Positions 1 to 8,888 of a DNA stretch of 64,000 bases are shown here, piece by piece. Source of the stretch: Thermoflavimicrobium dichotomicum (GTDB lineage Bacteria > Bacillota > Bacilli > Thermoactinomycetales > Thermoactinomycetaceae). Where the stretch lies: positions 1 to 64,000 of the forward strand of contig NZ_FORR01000004.1 in the NCBI RefSeq assembly GCF_900114055.1, in the 5' to 3' direction. The notes under the pieces were generated by a model. That model was given only the letters and a program-made list of their open reading frames with translations. It made no database searches and was not told where the DNA came from. A program made the position numbers and the translations under genes. The stretch's first letter is position 1. Every line of letters starts with the position of its first letter.

Positions 1-93
1 TTCTCCACCAGTTGTCTATCAGCTACGAGGCGACTTGGCTCTTACCTCGGTTGGACTTTCACCAACTAGCAATTAACGGCTTGCTGGGCACAC
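1..93 (-). mobile_element. 5' end of a group II intron (probably class C), running out of the window
   Basis: Read on the minus strand, the segment begins GTGTGCCCAGCAAG at 93, which fits the group II 5' consensus GUGYG. It continues with GGTGAAAGTCC, a phrase common in domain I of bacterial group II introns, and resembles as I recall it the 5' end of the class C intron of Oceanobacillus iheyensis. The start lies only 7 bases after the U-tract of the ftsZ terminator; class C introns are known to insert just behind intrinsic terminators. The catalytic 3' half and any maturase gene would be to the left of the window, so completeness cannot be judged. Confidence 0.7.
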
Positions 94-100
94 AGACATG

Positions 101-137
101 AAAAAACCTCTGGTTCCCTTTAAAACCAGAGGTTTTT
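101..137 (-). terminator. Intrinsic terminator of ftsZ
   Basis: A 10-bp stem ACCTCTGGTT/AACCAGAGGT with an 8-nt loop is followed on the minus strand by six T. It lies 11 bases beyond the ftsZ stop codon and closes the whole dcw cluster. It also appears to be the insertion target of the intron at 1-93. Confidence 0.9.
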
Positions 138-147
138 CTAGAACTGA

Positions 148-1305
148 TTACTTTTTATTTGTTTTGTTGATACGCAGAAATGTAGGAATGTCAATGATTT
201 CCTGTTTGTAAACTTGCTCTGTATAGCTTATGCGATCATTGACCGAAGAAATATTGGTTGGCTTTTTGCTCGCCGATGCATTATTTGTTAAATCTACGCT
301 GAAATTTGGCTTTTTATGCGATGTTGCTACAGACTTCTCCTGCTGTTTCTCATCAAAACCGGTTGCGATCACTGTTACATAAATTTCATCTTTTAAATCT
401 TCATTAATCACAGCACCAAAGATCATATTCACTTCAGGATGTGATGCCTGCATAACAATATCAGCTGCTTCGTTTACTTCGAACAAGCTCAGATTGACAC
501 CGCCAGTAATATTCATTAAAACACCACGTGCACCATTGATGGATGTTTCCAGAAGCGGACTCATGATCGCTTTTTTTGCCGCTTCAGTTGCCCGATTTTC
601 TCCTGTGGCTTGTCCGATTCCCATCAAAGCCGAGCCTCTTTCGGTCATGATGGTTTTCACATCAGCAAAATCAAGATTGATTAATCCTGGAACAGCAATT
701 AGATCAGAAATACCTTGCACACCTTGTCGTAGCACGTTATCAGCTTCACGAAAAGCTTCAATCATCGGTGTATTTTTATCCACAATTTCCAGCAAGCGGT
801 CATTTGGAATCACGATCAGGGTATCTACATTTTCCTTGAGTGCCTGTACACCTTGATCTGCTTGAAGAGCACGTTTTCTGCCTTCAAAGGAAAAAGGTTT
901 CGTTACGACCCCTACGGTTAAGGAGCCTAATTCCCTGGCAATGGCAGCAATCTCAGGGGCAGCACCCGTCCCGGTACCACCGCCCATTCCAGCGGTAACA
1001 AAGACCATATCTGCTCCTCGGAGTACATTTTCAATCTGCTCTCTGCTTTCTTCGGCCGCTTTTTTACCGATTTCCGGTTTGGCTCCTGCACCTAATCCCC
1101 GTGTCAATTTTTCTCCAATTTGCAGCTTGACTGGTGCTTTCGATCGATTGAGTGCCTGGGCATCCGTATTGACAGCGATAAACTCCACTCCCTGGACCCC
1201 AGCCTCAATCATTCGATTCACCGCATTGCTGCCTCCTCCTCCTACGCCGATCACTTTAATCTGAGCAATTTGTTCAACATCCATGTCAATGTCAAAACCC
1301 AACAT
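148..1305 (-). CDS. ftsZ: Cell division protein FtsZ
   Basis: Tubulin-like GTPase (385 aa) that polymerises into the cytokinetic Z ring at midcell. The N-terminal GTPase domain carries [14 protein letters not shown] and the tubulin signature GGGTGTG near residue 105. The acidic loop and C-terminal domain follow. After a variable Asn/Ser/Lys-rich linker comes the conserved tail DIPTFLR, which binds FtsA and other partners, and a basic end. The ATG at 1305 (MLGFDID) was chosen: it follows a GGGGGGAT ribosome site and matches the usual FtsZ start, while upstream in-frame starts add an atypical leader. Last gene of the dcw cluster, 101 bp after ftsA, with its own terminator. Confidence 0.97.
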   Translation of the reverse strand: MLGFDIDMDVEQIAQIKVIGVGGGGSNAVNRMIEAGVQGVEFIAVNTDAQALNRSKAPVKLQIGEKLTRGLGAGAKPEIGKKAAEESREQIENVLRGADMVFVTAGMGGGTGTGAAPEIAAIARELGSLTVGVVTKPFSFEGRKRALQADQGVQALKENVDTLIVIPNDRLLEIVDKNTPMIEAFREADNVLRQGVQGISDLIAVPGLINLDFADVKTIMTERGSALMGIGQATGENRATEAAKKAIMSPLLETSINGARGVLMNITGGVNLSLFEVNEAADIVMQASHPEVNMIFGAVINEDLKDEIYVTVIATGFDEKQQEKSVATSHKKPNFSVDLTNNASASKKPTNISSVNDRISYTEQVYKQEIIDIPTFLRINKTNKK

Positions 1306-1406
1306 ACTCTTTATCCCCCCATTATTCATGAAACTTAACATCAACACTTAAAAAACGGCTGTTAAGCAAGACCACAAAATTTTGATCTATACGGGTGTGC
1401 AATTGT

Positions 1407-2645
1407 TCAAATAAACTCACTCAACCATGTTTTTACACGCTTTAGAGGTGAAAAATTCCGCGCTTTTTTTGCACGAGCCTCTTCTTCCATTTTGGAATCA
1501 GGGACTTGTATCCGTCCCATCTTCTGAAGGTAATGGATCATACTGATGCCGCCCATATAGGCCGGATCCTTGATCCCGATATTTTCAGGAGTCGCAATGC
1601 GTACAGCAGACCCTAACTGCTTTTGAGCCACTTGAATAATATGCGATGTAGACATAACGCCTCCTGTTAACACATATCCCCCCGGAGGCTCCTCTAAAAA
1701 CCCCATTGTTTTCACTTGTTCCTTGATCAACTGAAACATTTCTGTAACTCTTGGCTCGATGATCTGTGCCAGTTCCAGTTGCGTTACAGTCATTTCTTTG
1801 CTATTTCCAATCATCCGCACCGTAAAGGTTTCATTTTTTGTTGCATGCTCTCTGCTGGCACAACCATACTTAACCTTGATTTGCTCAGCAACGTCTGATT
1901 GCGTTCGCAGGCCAAAGGCGATATCATTCGTAATGTATTCTCCACCGATCGGAATCATTGCTGCTCCAGCAAGATGACCTTGTTGATAGATGGTTAATGA
2001 AGTGGTTCCACCTCCCATATCCACCAGGACACAGCCGAGGTTTTTCTCATCATCTGACAAGCATAGTTCACTTATTGCCAAAGGGAGAAAAACAATTCCG
2101 GCAACTTGTAAGGAAGCTTTTTCTACACATCGGATCAAATTTTGTACCATGGTTTTCGCACCAGTGATGATAGTTGCATCCACTTCCAGACGAACACCAA
2201 TCATTCCCTTGGGATCTCGAATATCCTTAAGACCGTCAACAATAAACTGTTTTGGAATCACCTCAATAATCATCCGTTCAGGAGGAAGGGCAATCACCTT
2301 TGCAGCTTGCATGACACGTTCAATATCCTGTAAACCAATCTCTCTATCCTCACTCGAAACAGCAACCACACCATGACTTTGCTGTAAAGATACATGATTT
2401 CCGGAAATACCTACATAAACCTCAGAAATCTCTATCCCAACCATTCGCTCTGCATGCTCTACTGCTTTACGAATGGACTGAACAGCATGGTCAATATTTA
2501 CGATGGACCCCTTTTTCATTCCCTGCGAAGCCGCAGTTCCAATGCCAATAATTTGTGTGGTACCATCCGAATTGATTTCCGCTACAATGACCCGGATTTG
2601 CGATGTTCCCACATCGATTGTTACAATATAGTCTTCACTGCTCAA
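1407..2645 (-). CDS. ftsA: Cell division protein FtsA
   Basis: Actin-like ATPase (412 aa) that tethers FtsZ filaments to the membrane and recruits later divisome proteins. Visible features are the phosphate-1 motif IDVGTSQIR at the N-terminus, the SHS2 (1C) insertion, phosphate-2 DMGGGTTS near residue 200, and a C-terminal amphipathic helix (VKTWLSEFI) after a basic stretch, the membrane targeting sequence. The start is a TTG at 2645, seven bases after a strong GAGGAGGTG ribosome site; the longer reading frame begins with an unrelated Arg-rich leader. A candidate sigma-A promoter lies about 80 bp upstream. In B. subtilis ylxW, ylxX and sbp lie between divIB and ftsA; here that space is empty. 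Confidence 0.96.
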   Translation of the reverse strand: MSSEDYIVTIDVGTSQIRVIVAEINSDGTTQIIGIGTAASQGMKKGSIVNIDHAVQSIRKAVEHAERMVGIEISEVYVGISGNHVSLQQSHGVVAVSSEDREIGLQDIERVMQAAKVIALPPERMIIEVIPKQFIVDGLKDIRDPKGMIGVRLEVDATIITGAKTMVQNLIRCVEKASLQVAGIVFLPLAISELCLSDDEKNLGCVLVDMGGGTTSLTIYQQGHLAGAAMIPIGGEYITNDIAFGLRTQSDVAEQIKVKYGCASREHATKNETFTVRMIGNSKEMTVTQLELAQIIEPRVTEMFQLIKEQVKTMGFLEEPPGGYVLTGGVMSTSHIIQVAQKQLGSAVRIATPENIGIKDPAYMGGISMIHYLQKMGRIQVPDSKMEEEARAKKARNFSPLKRVKTWLSEFI

Positions 2646-2724
2646 TCTTGGGCACCTCCTCGCCCCAGAATTGATTTGATACAAAGCACTTGAATAACAG
2701 TCTCTAGGGAATGGGAGGAAAACA

Positions 2725-2753
2725 ATTACAACTCACTAATTCAACAATGACAA
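2725..2753 (-). promoter_or_regulatory. Candidate sigma-A promoter for ftsA-ftsZ
   Basis: On the minus strand TTGTCA (2753-2748), a 17-bp spacer and TGTAAT (2730-2725) fit the sigma-A consensus well. It would start a transcript near 2718, about 70 nt before the ftsA TTG start. Confidence 0.6.
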
Positions 2754-2998
2754 AGTTATCCCCTTTTAAATTCCCAATTTTTATAGTTATGAAGATGAGT
2801 TGTTATGACATGATTAGGAAAATTCAACATCGATGCCAGAAATAATTGGTAGCATCAAGATCTCTTTTCTATCTCACTGTTTCCGACTTTTTGAGAGAAT
2901 CCAGCGATCCATGCTCTCATCACAAACAAATCAAAGATGTTTTAAATTCCCAAATTTCGGCTATACAAGTTTTAACCAAGCATGTTTGATTCAGCTTG
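2754..2998. other. Gene-free spacer between divIB and ftsA
   Basis: No coding frame with a ribosome site is visible on either strand. The 14-mer TTTTAAATTCCCAA occurs twice, at 2764-2777 and 2940-2953. B. subtilis has ylxW-ylxX-sbp at this position, so these genes have been lost or moved. Confidence 0.5.
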
Positions 2999-3715
2999 TC
3001 ACATCTTTTCTGGTGCAAACCAAATGCTCTCCAGTAAATAAATTTTACCGCTGGGATGGTTTTTAAAAGAAGAGTAAAGTTTTACTTTCTTTAACAGTTC
3101 ATGAGCGCGTACAAAAATGTAATGGCGTTTTTTGCTGATCAATAATACTTGATCCGATGCATAAGGAGCAGGCTGAATACTTGTAATCTCCTCTTGCAAC
3201 TCCTTTGGAAGAAGAGCAAACTGCTTAAGGGCAAGCACAGCTACCGGATTCAATGAATCCCACCCTTGGACAATCGGCTTTGCACCAATGTTTGTCACAG
3301 AAACCTTTTTAAGTGCAAAACCATTAGCCAAAAGAGGAATCAACTTTTGCTCACGGGTTAACCATAAAGCAATAATCGGATGCTCCTGCACTTGTATGTA
3401 TACCTGGTTTGGAAAAGATTTTTTAATCTCTACTTCCTTTAGCTCAGGCAATGTTTCCAGGGCTCGCCTTGCCTCACTGGGACTGAAATGAAAATAAGAG
3501 ATACCCTTGACAAAACGAATCCTTTTTAAAATTTCCTGATCAGAGATGAGTTTATTGCCACCGATCTCAATCTTTTCCAGTTTACTTAATGGGGAGCGCA
3601 GAAATAAAATAGTAATCAAGGTTAATAGAAACAAGGACATCAATAGATAAAACCAGGGAGAAGTGGAGGAGTGATTATTCAACCTTAAGCGTAGCGGGGG
3701 AACTCTCCCATCCAC
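2999..3715 (-). CDS. divIB: Cell division protein DivIB (FtsQ)
   Basis: Bitopic divisome protein (238 aa) that acts with FtsL and DivIC to control septal wall synthesis. A short basic cytoplasmic segment is followed by one membrane helix (FYLLMSLFLLTLITILFL, about residues 22-39). Next comes the POTRA domain (LEKIEIGGNKLISDQEILKR and onward) and the beta domain with the typical PNQVYIQVQEHPIIALW strand region. It lacks the long C-terminal gamma tail of some homologues. It follows murB as in Bacillus, but here 527 bp holding a terminator, a repeat and a long hairpin separate the two, so it probably has its own promoter. Confidence 0.9.
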   Translation of the reverse strand: MDGRVPPLRLRLNNHSSTSPWFYLLMSLFLLTLITILFLRSPLSKLEKIEIGGNKLISDQEILKRIRFVKGISYFHFSPSEARRALETLPELKEVEIKKSFPNQVYIQVQEHPIIALWLTREQKLIPLLANGFALKKVSVTNIGAKPIVQGWDSLNPVAVLALKQFALLPKELQEEITSIQPAPYASDQVLLISKKRHYIFVRAHELLKKVKLYSSFKNHPSGKIYLLESIWFAPEKM

Positions 3716-3781
3716 ATGGACTGCTCCTTTCTTCCAATCGATCTGCGAGTTTCCGTCGTCTTAATAAGGAATCTTCCCTAT

Positions 3782-3790
3782 ATATTACCA
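3782..3790 (-). promoter_or_regulatory. Possible extended -10 promoter for divIB
   Basis: TGGTAATAT on the minus strand is a TGn-extended -10 element about 67 bp before the divIB ATG. No good -35 is seen. A promoter here would make sense because a terminator separates divIB from murB. Confidence 0.35.
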
Positions 3791-3966
3791 TAAATGAAAG
3801 AGAAAATTGATGACTTCCTATAAAAAAGAGGTGCACCTTAAAATATCAGAATATTATAATAAGAATCCACCCAAATTCCCGTTAAAAAAACGAACTTACC
3901 AATACGGAAATGGACTGCGGACGTTAACGCCCCAAGAATCCTATGGCTTCAGTTGTGTGGTGTGTC

Positions 3967-4000
3967 AAAAAAAAAACTCCACCTTTCATGACATAAAGGT
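3967..4000 (-). terminator. Intrinsic terminator between murB and divIB
   Basis: ACCTTT/AAAGGT closes a loop with the further pair ATG/CAT inside; on the minus strand it is followed by GGAG and ten T. It would stop transcripts arriving from murB. A palindromic repeat (4011-4051) sits directly on its upstream side. Confidence 0.65.
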
Positions 4001-4010
4001 AGAAATCAAC

Positions 4011-4051
4011 TTATTGACAAAATTTCCGTTATATGCCGGGTTTGTCAACAG
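4011..4051 (+). repeat. Short palindromic repeat, family A (short form)
   Basis: A 41-bp element with the ends TTGACAAA and TTTGTCAA as inverted repeats and the core TTTCCGTTATATGCCGGG. It is the uninterrupted form of the long copies at 49193 and 53449, which carry 72 extra bases at its CCGG. It abuts the terminator at 3967-4000. Confidence 0.85.
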
Positions 4052-4117
4052 ACCCTCATGTTGCCGGGCAACACCATCAAAGGGGTGAAAAAGATGTTCT
4101 GTTTTCTATAAAGCGGA

Positions 4118-4183
4118 GGGATGGGTTCCTTACGGAGTGGCTGTGATGGTACAGAAGTCATCTCAGAGGAAGGAACCCATCCC
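4118..4183. repeat. Long perfect hairpin in the murB-divIB spacer
   Basis: GGGATGGGTTCCTT (4118-4131) pairs perfectly with AAGGAACCCATCCC (4170-4183) across a 38-nt loop. There is no U-tract on either side, so it is not a plain terminator. No conserved riboswitch or T-box motif was recognised. Confidence 0.7.
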
Positions 4184-4242
4184 GAAGCGAGGGAGTAACA
4201 TATCCATATTTTCAAGATATCCTTGAAGTTTTCTTCAATCTT

Positions 4243-5157
4243 CTATTCTTCTCCAATCACCTGTACTTCTGGTTCTAATGTTACATGGAATTTTTCTTTT
4301 ACTGTTTTAATAATGTGTTGAATGAGAGAAAGAACATCCTGGGCCTTCGCTTGCCCACGATTGATAATAAAGTTTGCATGTAAAGTGGAAACCTCAGCAT
4401 CTCCAATCCGATAACCTTTTAAGCCCGCTTTTTCAATCAAACGGCCTGCATAGTCACCCGGCGGATTGCGAAACACACTTCCTGCGCATGGGAATTGCAA
4501 AGGCTGTGTTTGTCTGCGCCGATCCTTGAATCGGGAGAGCGCAGCAACAATTTCCTGTTCATCTCCCTTTTCTAATTGAAAGGTGGCCTCCGTCACAATA
4601 CCACGTAGTTCATTTTGTAAAATCGAAGTACGATATCTAAATTTTAATTCCTCATTAGAAAGAGTTACCCATTCTCCTGTTTCAAGCAACACTTCAGCCG
4701 AAACCAAAACCCGAGAAATCTCCGAACCGTGTGCGCCTGCATTCATATAAACCGCGCCGCCTACGTTTCCTGGAATCCCTCCGGCAAACTCCAGGCCACT
4801 CAGTCCTTGTTTGGCTGTTTTGGTAGCGAGTAAAATGGTGGAGTATCCGCCTCCAGCGACGACACGTGTTCCTTCAATGTGGAGATAATCAAATCCTTCA
4901 TCCAACTTGATCACGGCCCCACGAATTCCACCATCACGTACCAACAGGTTGGAGCCACGTCCAATCGCTCGCCAAGGGATTTTATGTTTATACACAATTA
5001 TCATTGTTTGTTCCAATTCTTTTCTATTCCGAGGACAAATAAACAAATCTGCAGGTCCGCCCACCTTCCATGTGGTATGGCGGGACAATGGTTCATTTAT
5101 TCGCAAGTCTCCTATTCCACATTGAGTCAATTCATCTACAATTGATTGCGTGATCAA
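4243..5157 (-). CDS. murB: UDP-N-acetylenolpyruvoylglucosamine reductase MurB
   Basis: FAD-dependent cytoplasmic enzyme (304 aa) that reduces UDP-GlcNAc-enolpyruvate to UDP-MurNAc with NADPH. The FAD domain shows HTTWKVGGPADLF and GRGSNLLVRDGGIRG; the substrate domain has GSVFRNP with the catalytic Ser, and LHANFIINRGQAKAQDV near the end. This is the short type II MurB found in Bacillota. The start is TTG at 5157, placed 7 bases after GAGGAGG. It lies 92 bp after murG in the order murG-murB-divIB seen in Bacillus. Confidence 0.95.
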   Translation of the reverse strand: MITQSIVDELTQCGIGDLRINEPLSRHTTWKVGGPADLFICPRNRKELEQTMIIVYKHKIPWRAIGRGSNLLVRDGGIRGAVIKLDEGFDYLHIEGTRVVAGGGYSTILLATKTAKQGLSGLEFAGGIPGNVGGAVYMNAGAHGSEISRVLVSAEVLLETGEWVTLSNEELKFRYRTSILQNELRGIVTEATFQLEKGDEQEIVAALSRFKDRRRQTQPLQFPCAGSVFRNPPGDYAGRLIEKAGLKGYRIGDAEVSTLHANFIINRGQAKAQDVLSLIQHIIKTVKEKFHVTLEPEVQVIGEE

Positions 5158-5249
5158 TGTTGTCCCTCCTCACTCGGCTGGATGCAGAAAAAGGCTTGAC
5201 ATATTGTATGCTTTTCGAACCAAATCGTGAAAAATAACGACATAAATCC

Positions 5250-6356
5250 TTATGCTTTTCGCGCAATTCTTTCCAATTCATCCACCAGCACCTCTGCCGC
5301 TTCAGGTCTTCCCAATCTTCGGGCTGCTTCACTCATCTTTTCATGTTCATCCGAACGCTGAAGCAAGTAATAAATCCAATCCCATAAATATTTACCAGAC
5401 AGTTCGCTTTCTCGAATCATTTTAGCCGCACCTTGTTCCTCCATCCACCGTGCATTCGCTTCCTGATGGTTATTGGTCACATATGGAGAAGGAATGAGAA
5501 TGGATGGCAAGCCCAGGGCCGTAATCTCTGCAAGTGTAGATGCTCCAGCACGGCTTACAACCAAATAAGTGGAAGCAAGAACATCAGGCATGTTATAAAT
5601 AAATGGACGTACATCCAAATTAGGTACTTCATGCAAAGGAATTTGCGAACGGATCTGCTCATAATGAATTTCACCCGTCACATATACAAATTGCACTTGC
5701 GGTGTTTGTTTCATATATGGCACCATTTGCAGAACCGCTTCGTTAATGGCTTTCGCTCCTCTGCTTCCACCGACAAACAACACAATGGGCCGTGGATCAT
5801 AAATCCCCAGCGAGCGGCGGCCAAGTTCAGGATTTGCTTCAATGACTTCTGTGGCTCTCGGATTTCCAGTGTAAACCGCTCGTTTCGCATTCTGCAAATA
5901 TTTTCCTGATTCTTCGAGACTATAAGCAACTACATCTGCATAACGGGATAAAAATTTAATCGTTAATCCGATCACAACATTTTGCTCGTGAATCAGTGTC
6001 GGAATACCTAATTGATGAGCTGCATATACGGCCGGTCCACAAACGTACCCGCCGGTTCCGACTACGACATCCGGCTGAAATTCTTTTATGTACTGCTTTG
6101 ATTTCTTTACAGCAGAAAGGAATTTACGGATTGTATTGAGATTTTCCAAAGATAAGCTTCTTTTAAACCCTTGAATTTCCACCGTATAAAAACGAATATC
6201 TCCCTGCTTGGGGACAATTTTGGACTCCAATCCATTCTCTGTTCCAATATAAGCGATTTCTACATCAGGATACCTTTTCTTTACAGCTCTCGCAATAGAT
6301 AATGCTGGATAAATATGACCACCTGTTCCTCCACCAGACACTAAAATCCGTCTCAT
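5250..6356 (-). CDS. murG: UDP-GlcNAc:lipid I GlcNAc transferase MurG
   Basis: GT28 glycosyltransferase (368 aa) that adds GlcNAc to lipid I on the inner face of the membrane, forming lipid II. The N-terminal donor/acceptor loop GGGTGGHIYPAL and HEQNVVIG are present, as is the GGSRGAKAINEAV loop near residue 187 and the nucleotide-sugar motif SRAGASTLAEITALGLPSI. The ATG at 6356 was chosen because AGAGAGGTG lies six bases before it; the in-frame GTG upstream overlaps that ribosome site. 25 bp separate it from spoVE. Confidence 0.96.
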   Translation of the reverse strand: MRRILVSGGGTGGHIYPALSIARAVKKRYPDVEIAYIGTENGLESKIVPKQGDIRFYTVEIQGFKRSLSLENLNTIRKFLSAVKKSKQYIKEFQPDVVVGTGGYVCGPAVYAAHQLGIPTLIHEQNVVIGLTIKFLSRYADVVAYSLEESGKYLQNAKRAVYTGNPRATEVIEANPELGRRSLGIYDPRPIVLFVGGSRGAKAINEAVLQMVPYMKQTPQVQFVYVTGEIHYEQIRSQIPLHEVPNLDVRPFIYNMPDVLASTYLVVSRAGASTLAEITALGLPSILIPSPYVTNNHQEANARWMEEQGAAKMIRESELSGKYLWDWIYYLLQRSDEHEKMSEAARRLGRPEAAEVLVDELERIARKA

Positions 6357-6381
6357 ACATTTCACCTCTCTTTACGCCCCA

Positions 6382-7482
6382 TTATTGTCGGATAAAACGG
6401 GATAGGTTCAGAAGTATTCCTACCGCAACCAATGTTAATGTGAGAGACGATCCACCATAGCTTAAAAACGGAAGGGTAATCCCTGTAACAGGGAATGCAC
6501 CTGAGACCACACCGATATTAATGACAGCTTGAATCATGATCATTCCTGTAATCCCTGTTGCTACCAAGCTCATAAATAAATTGGGGACAAGAATGGCTGT
6601 TCTTAACCCTCTCCATACCAAAACAGCAAATAAGATCAGGACGGTTCCTGCTCCCAGGAAACCTAGCTCTTCGGCTAAGATGGAGAAGATAAAATCCGTA
6701 TGAGGCTCAGGTAAATACAAATGTTTTTGCCGGCTCATGCCTAAACCTAAACCTAAAAGTCCACCTGGCCCGATGGCATAAAGAGATTGGATCAAATGAT
6801 AGCCTGCTCCAAGCGGGTCTTGCCAAGGGTTTAGAAATGCAATAATACGTTGAATACGATAAGGTGCCGCCAATACCAAACCAACAAAACCGGCAACTCC
6901 CAATGCCGCAAACCCCATCAGATGTTTCATGCTTGCTCCTGCTGCATAAATCAAAGCAACACCTGTTCCGACCAATACGGTACCCGTTCCCAAATCTGGT
7001 TGTAACATAATCAACCCAAAAGCAATTCCAAGAATGAGCAAGCCTGGTAATAAACCTCTCATCAATTTGGTAATATCATATCCTGGTTTTGAGAACAAAC
7101 GAGCCAGGAAAACAATCATGGCCAACTTCATAAATTCGGATGGCTGAATACTAAACGCGCCAATTCCCAACCAGCTACGTGCTCCATTTCTTAAAATGCC
7201 AATTCCAGGAATTAATACAATCAGCAAGAGAACAAAGCAAACAATGAGACCAGGCTTAGCCCATTCGTAAAATTTTTGGGGATCGATATTTGCAACAACA
7301 AACATCAAAAAAACGCCCAGTGCAGCGAACAGAAATTGCCGTTTCGCAAAATAAAAACTGTCTCCATATTTATGGTAAGCAAAAGCAGCACTCGCGCTAT
7401 AAACCATCACGACACCAATCGTAAGTAATAACAAAATGGCAGCCACGATCCAATAATCTGGCGTTGTTCGCGTTTTTAGCAT
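6382..7482 (-). CDS. spoVE: SEDS-family peptidoglycan polymerase SpoVE/FtsW
   Basis: Polytopic SEDS glycosyltransferase (366 aa, the same length as B. subtilis SpoVE) that polymerises lipid II with a partner class B PBP, here probably SpoVD or PBP2B. About ten membrane helices are seen. Conserved loops include NGARSWLGIGAFSIQPSEFMK, the QPDLGTGTVL region with the SEDS catalytic Asp, and PEPHTDFIFSILAEELGF. Placed between murD and murG exactly as spoVE is in Bacillus. Whether it serves spore cortex, vegetative septation or both cannot be told from sequence, because ftsW is not in the window. Confidence 0.9.
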   Translation of the reverse strand: MLKTRTTPDYWIVAAILLLLTIGVVMVYSASAAFAYHKYGDSFYFAKRQFLFAALGVFLMFVVANIDPQKFYEWAKPGLIVCFVLLLIVLIPGIGILRNGARSWLGIGAFSIQPSEFMKLAMIVFLARLFSKPGYDITKLMRGLLPGLLILGIAFGLIMLQPDLGTGTVLVGTGVALIYAAGASMKHLMGFAALGVAGFVGLVLAAPYRIQRIIAFLNPWQDPLGAGYHLIQSLYAIGPGGLLGLGLGMSRQKHLYLPEPHTDFIFSILAEELGFLGAGTVLILFAVLVWRGLRTAILVPNLFMSLVATGITGMIMIQAVINIGVVSGAFPVTGITLPFLSYGGSSLTLTLVAVGILLNLSRFIRQ

Positions 7483-7499
7483 GGGCGTTTGTCACCTCT

Positions 7500-8888
7500 T
7501 TAAACAAGCTTCTTATTATTAAGACTATGCACCGCTTGTTTAAAAATGCTTCCACGTTCTTCAAAAGAGGTGTACATATCCCAACTTGCACAAGCAGGTG
7601 AAAGGAGAACGACATCACCACTTTGCGCAAGCTCACTTGCTTTTATGACTGCTTCTTTGACATCTGCTACTTTGTATCGATCTGTAATTCCCGCATCTTT
7701 CGCCCGTTCGATAAAGATCGGTGCTGTTTGCCCATAAGTAATGATTGCTTTTACCTTCTCCTTGAAAATGGGAACCAGTTCCTTGAAATCGACACCGCGA
7801 TCCAAACCACCAGCAATTAACACAACCGGTTCAGTAAAGGCTTCCAGTGACTTTTCTGCGGCTTGGGCATTTGTAGCCTTGGAATTATTATAGTATTTCA
7901 CTCCATCAATTGTCTCTACATATTCAAGCCGATGTTCAACGCCTGCAAACGAACGCAACGTTTCCTGAATAGCACCAATCGGGCAGGCACATGCTAAAGC
8001 AATCGCTGTAGCCGCCAAAGCATTTTCCAAATTAAATGATCCACGTAGAGCAACTTCTGAAACAGACAGAATTTTCCGGCACTCTTCGCCACTTTTCTTA
8101 GCTACAATCCAGCCGTCTTTTACATAAACGCCTTGTTCCACTTCTTGATGACGGCTAAACCACCAAATCGTGGAAGAAATCGACTGGCTGATTTCTACAC
8201 AAACTTGCGAATCACGATTGAGTACAGCCAGATCAGTAGAAGACTGATTTTGAAATAATCGTTGCTTGGAAGCAATATAATCCTCCATCGTTTGATGATA
8301 GTCCAAGTGTGCTGAAACCAAATTGAGTAGCGCTCCAATTCTTGGGCGGAATGTTTGTACCCCTTTTAACTGGAAACTACTTAATTCCGCTACTAGCCAT
8401 TCATCTGCCGATAAATCCTGCACCACTTCCGTTAGTGCCTGGCCAATATTTCCAGCAACTTTGGCTTTAAATCCCCCTGCTGTCAACATCTTTCCAACGA
8501 GGGTTGTCGTTGTCGTTTTGCCATTTGAACCCGTAATACCAATGATCGGCGCTTTAGATAAGCGACCGGCAATCTCTACTTCCGTTACTACTGGAATATT
8601 CCGTTTCAACGCTTCTTGTACCGGATGCACATGATATGGAATACCAGGGTTTTTCACAATCAAATCGATGCCATCATGAATGAGATCTTCAGGATGCATC
8701 CCCAAGATCACAGGAATTCCCAAACGCTCCAATTCTTCTGCTTCAGGACACTTTTCACGTGGTTTCACATCGTTCGCTATGACTTTTGCACCAAGCTGGT
8801 GGAGTAGCTTGGCAACAGCTACTCCACTTCTGGCTAATCCCAATACAACGATGGAATAATTGGACCAATCTTCTTGTTGTCTGTTCAT
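7500..8888 (-). CDS. murD: UDP-MurNAc-L-Ala:D-Glu ligase MurD
   Basis: Cytoplasmic ATP-dependent ligase (462 aa) adding D-glutamate to UDP-MurNAc-L-alanine. The N-terminal Rossmann domain ([16 protein letters not shown]) binds the uridine part, the central domain has the P-loop [15 protein letters not shown], and the C-terminal domain includes the NNSKATN and GGLDRGVDF motifs. Its start codon overlaps the mraY stop (ATGA type overlap, 8885-8888), implying coupled translation. Confidence 0.96.
   Translation of the reverse strand: MNRQQEDWSNYSIVVLGLARSGVAVAKLLHQLGAKVIANDVKPREKCPEAEELERLGIPVILGMHPEDLIHDGIDLIVKNPGIPYHVHPVQEALKRNIPVVTEVEIAGRLSKAPIIGITGSNGKTTTTTLVGKMLTAGGFKAKVAGNIGQALTEVVQDLSADEWLVAELSSFQLKGVQTFRPRIGALLNLVSAHLDYHQTMEDYIASKQRLFQNQSSTDLAVLNRDSQVCVEISQSISSTIWWFSRHQEVEQGVYVKDGWIVAKKSGEECRKILSVSEVALRGSFNLENALAATAIALACACPIGAIQETLRSFAGVEHRLEYVETIDGVKYYNNSKATNAQAAEKSLEAFTEPVVLIAGGLDRGVDFKELVPIFKEKVKAIITYGQTAPIFIERAKDAGITDRYKVADVKEAVIKASELAQSGDVVLLSPACASWDMYTSFEERGSIFKQAVHSLNNKKLV

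Noticed and set aside
2833-3066. 77-codon plus-strand frame across the divIB end
   Set aside because: Antisense to divIB with no ribosome site or family resemblance.
4011-4051. TTGACA in the repeat as a promoter -35
   Set aside because: The TATATG in the core is only 10 bp away, not 16-18, so the repeat does not itself carry a normal sigma-A promoter.
3807-4088. Open frame of 93 codons on the plus strand in the murB-divIB spacer
   Set aside because: No ribosome site, it runs through a terminator A-tract and a palindromic repeat, and its product has no recognisable features.
4118-4183. Possible T-box riboswitch or terminator
   Set aside because: The T-box GGTGG/ACCGCG motifs are absent and no U-tract follows the stem on either strand.
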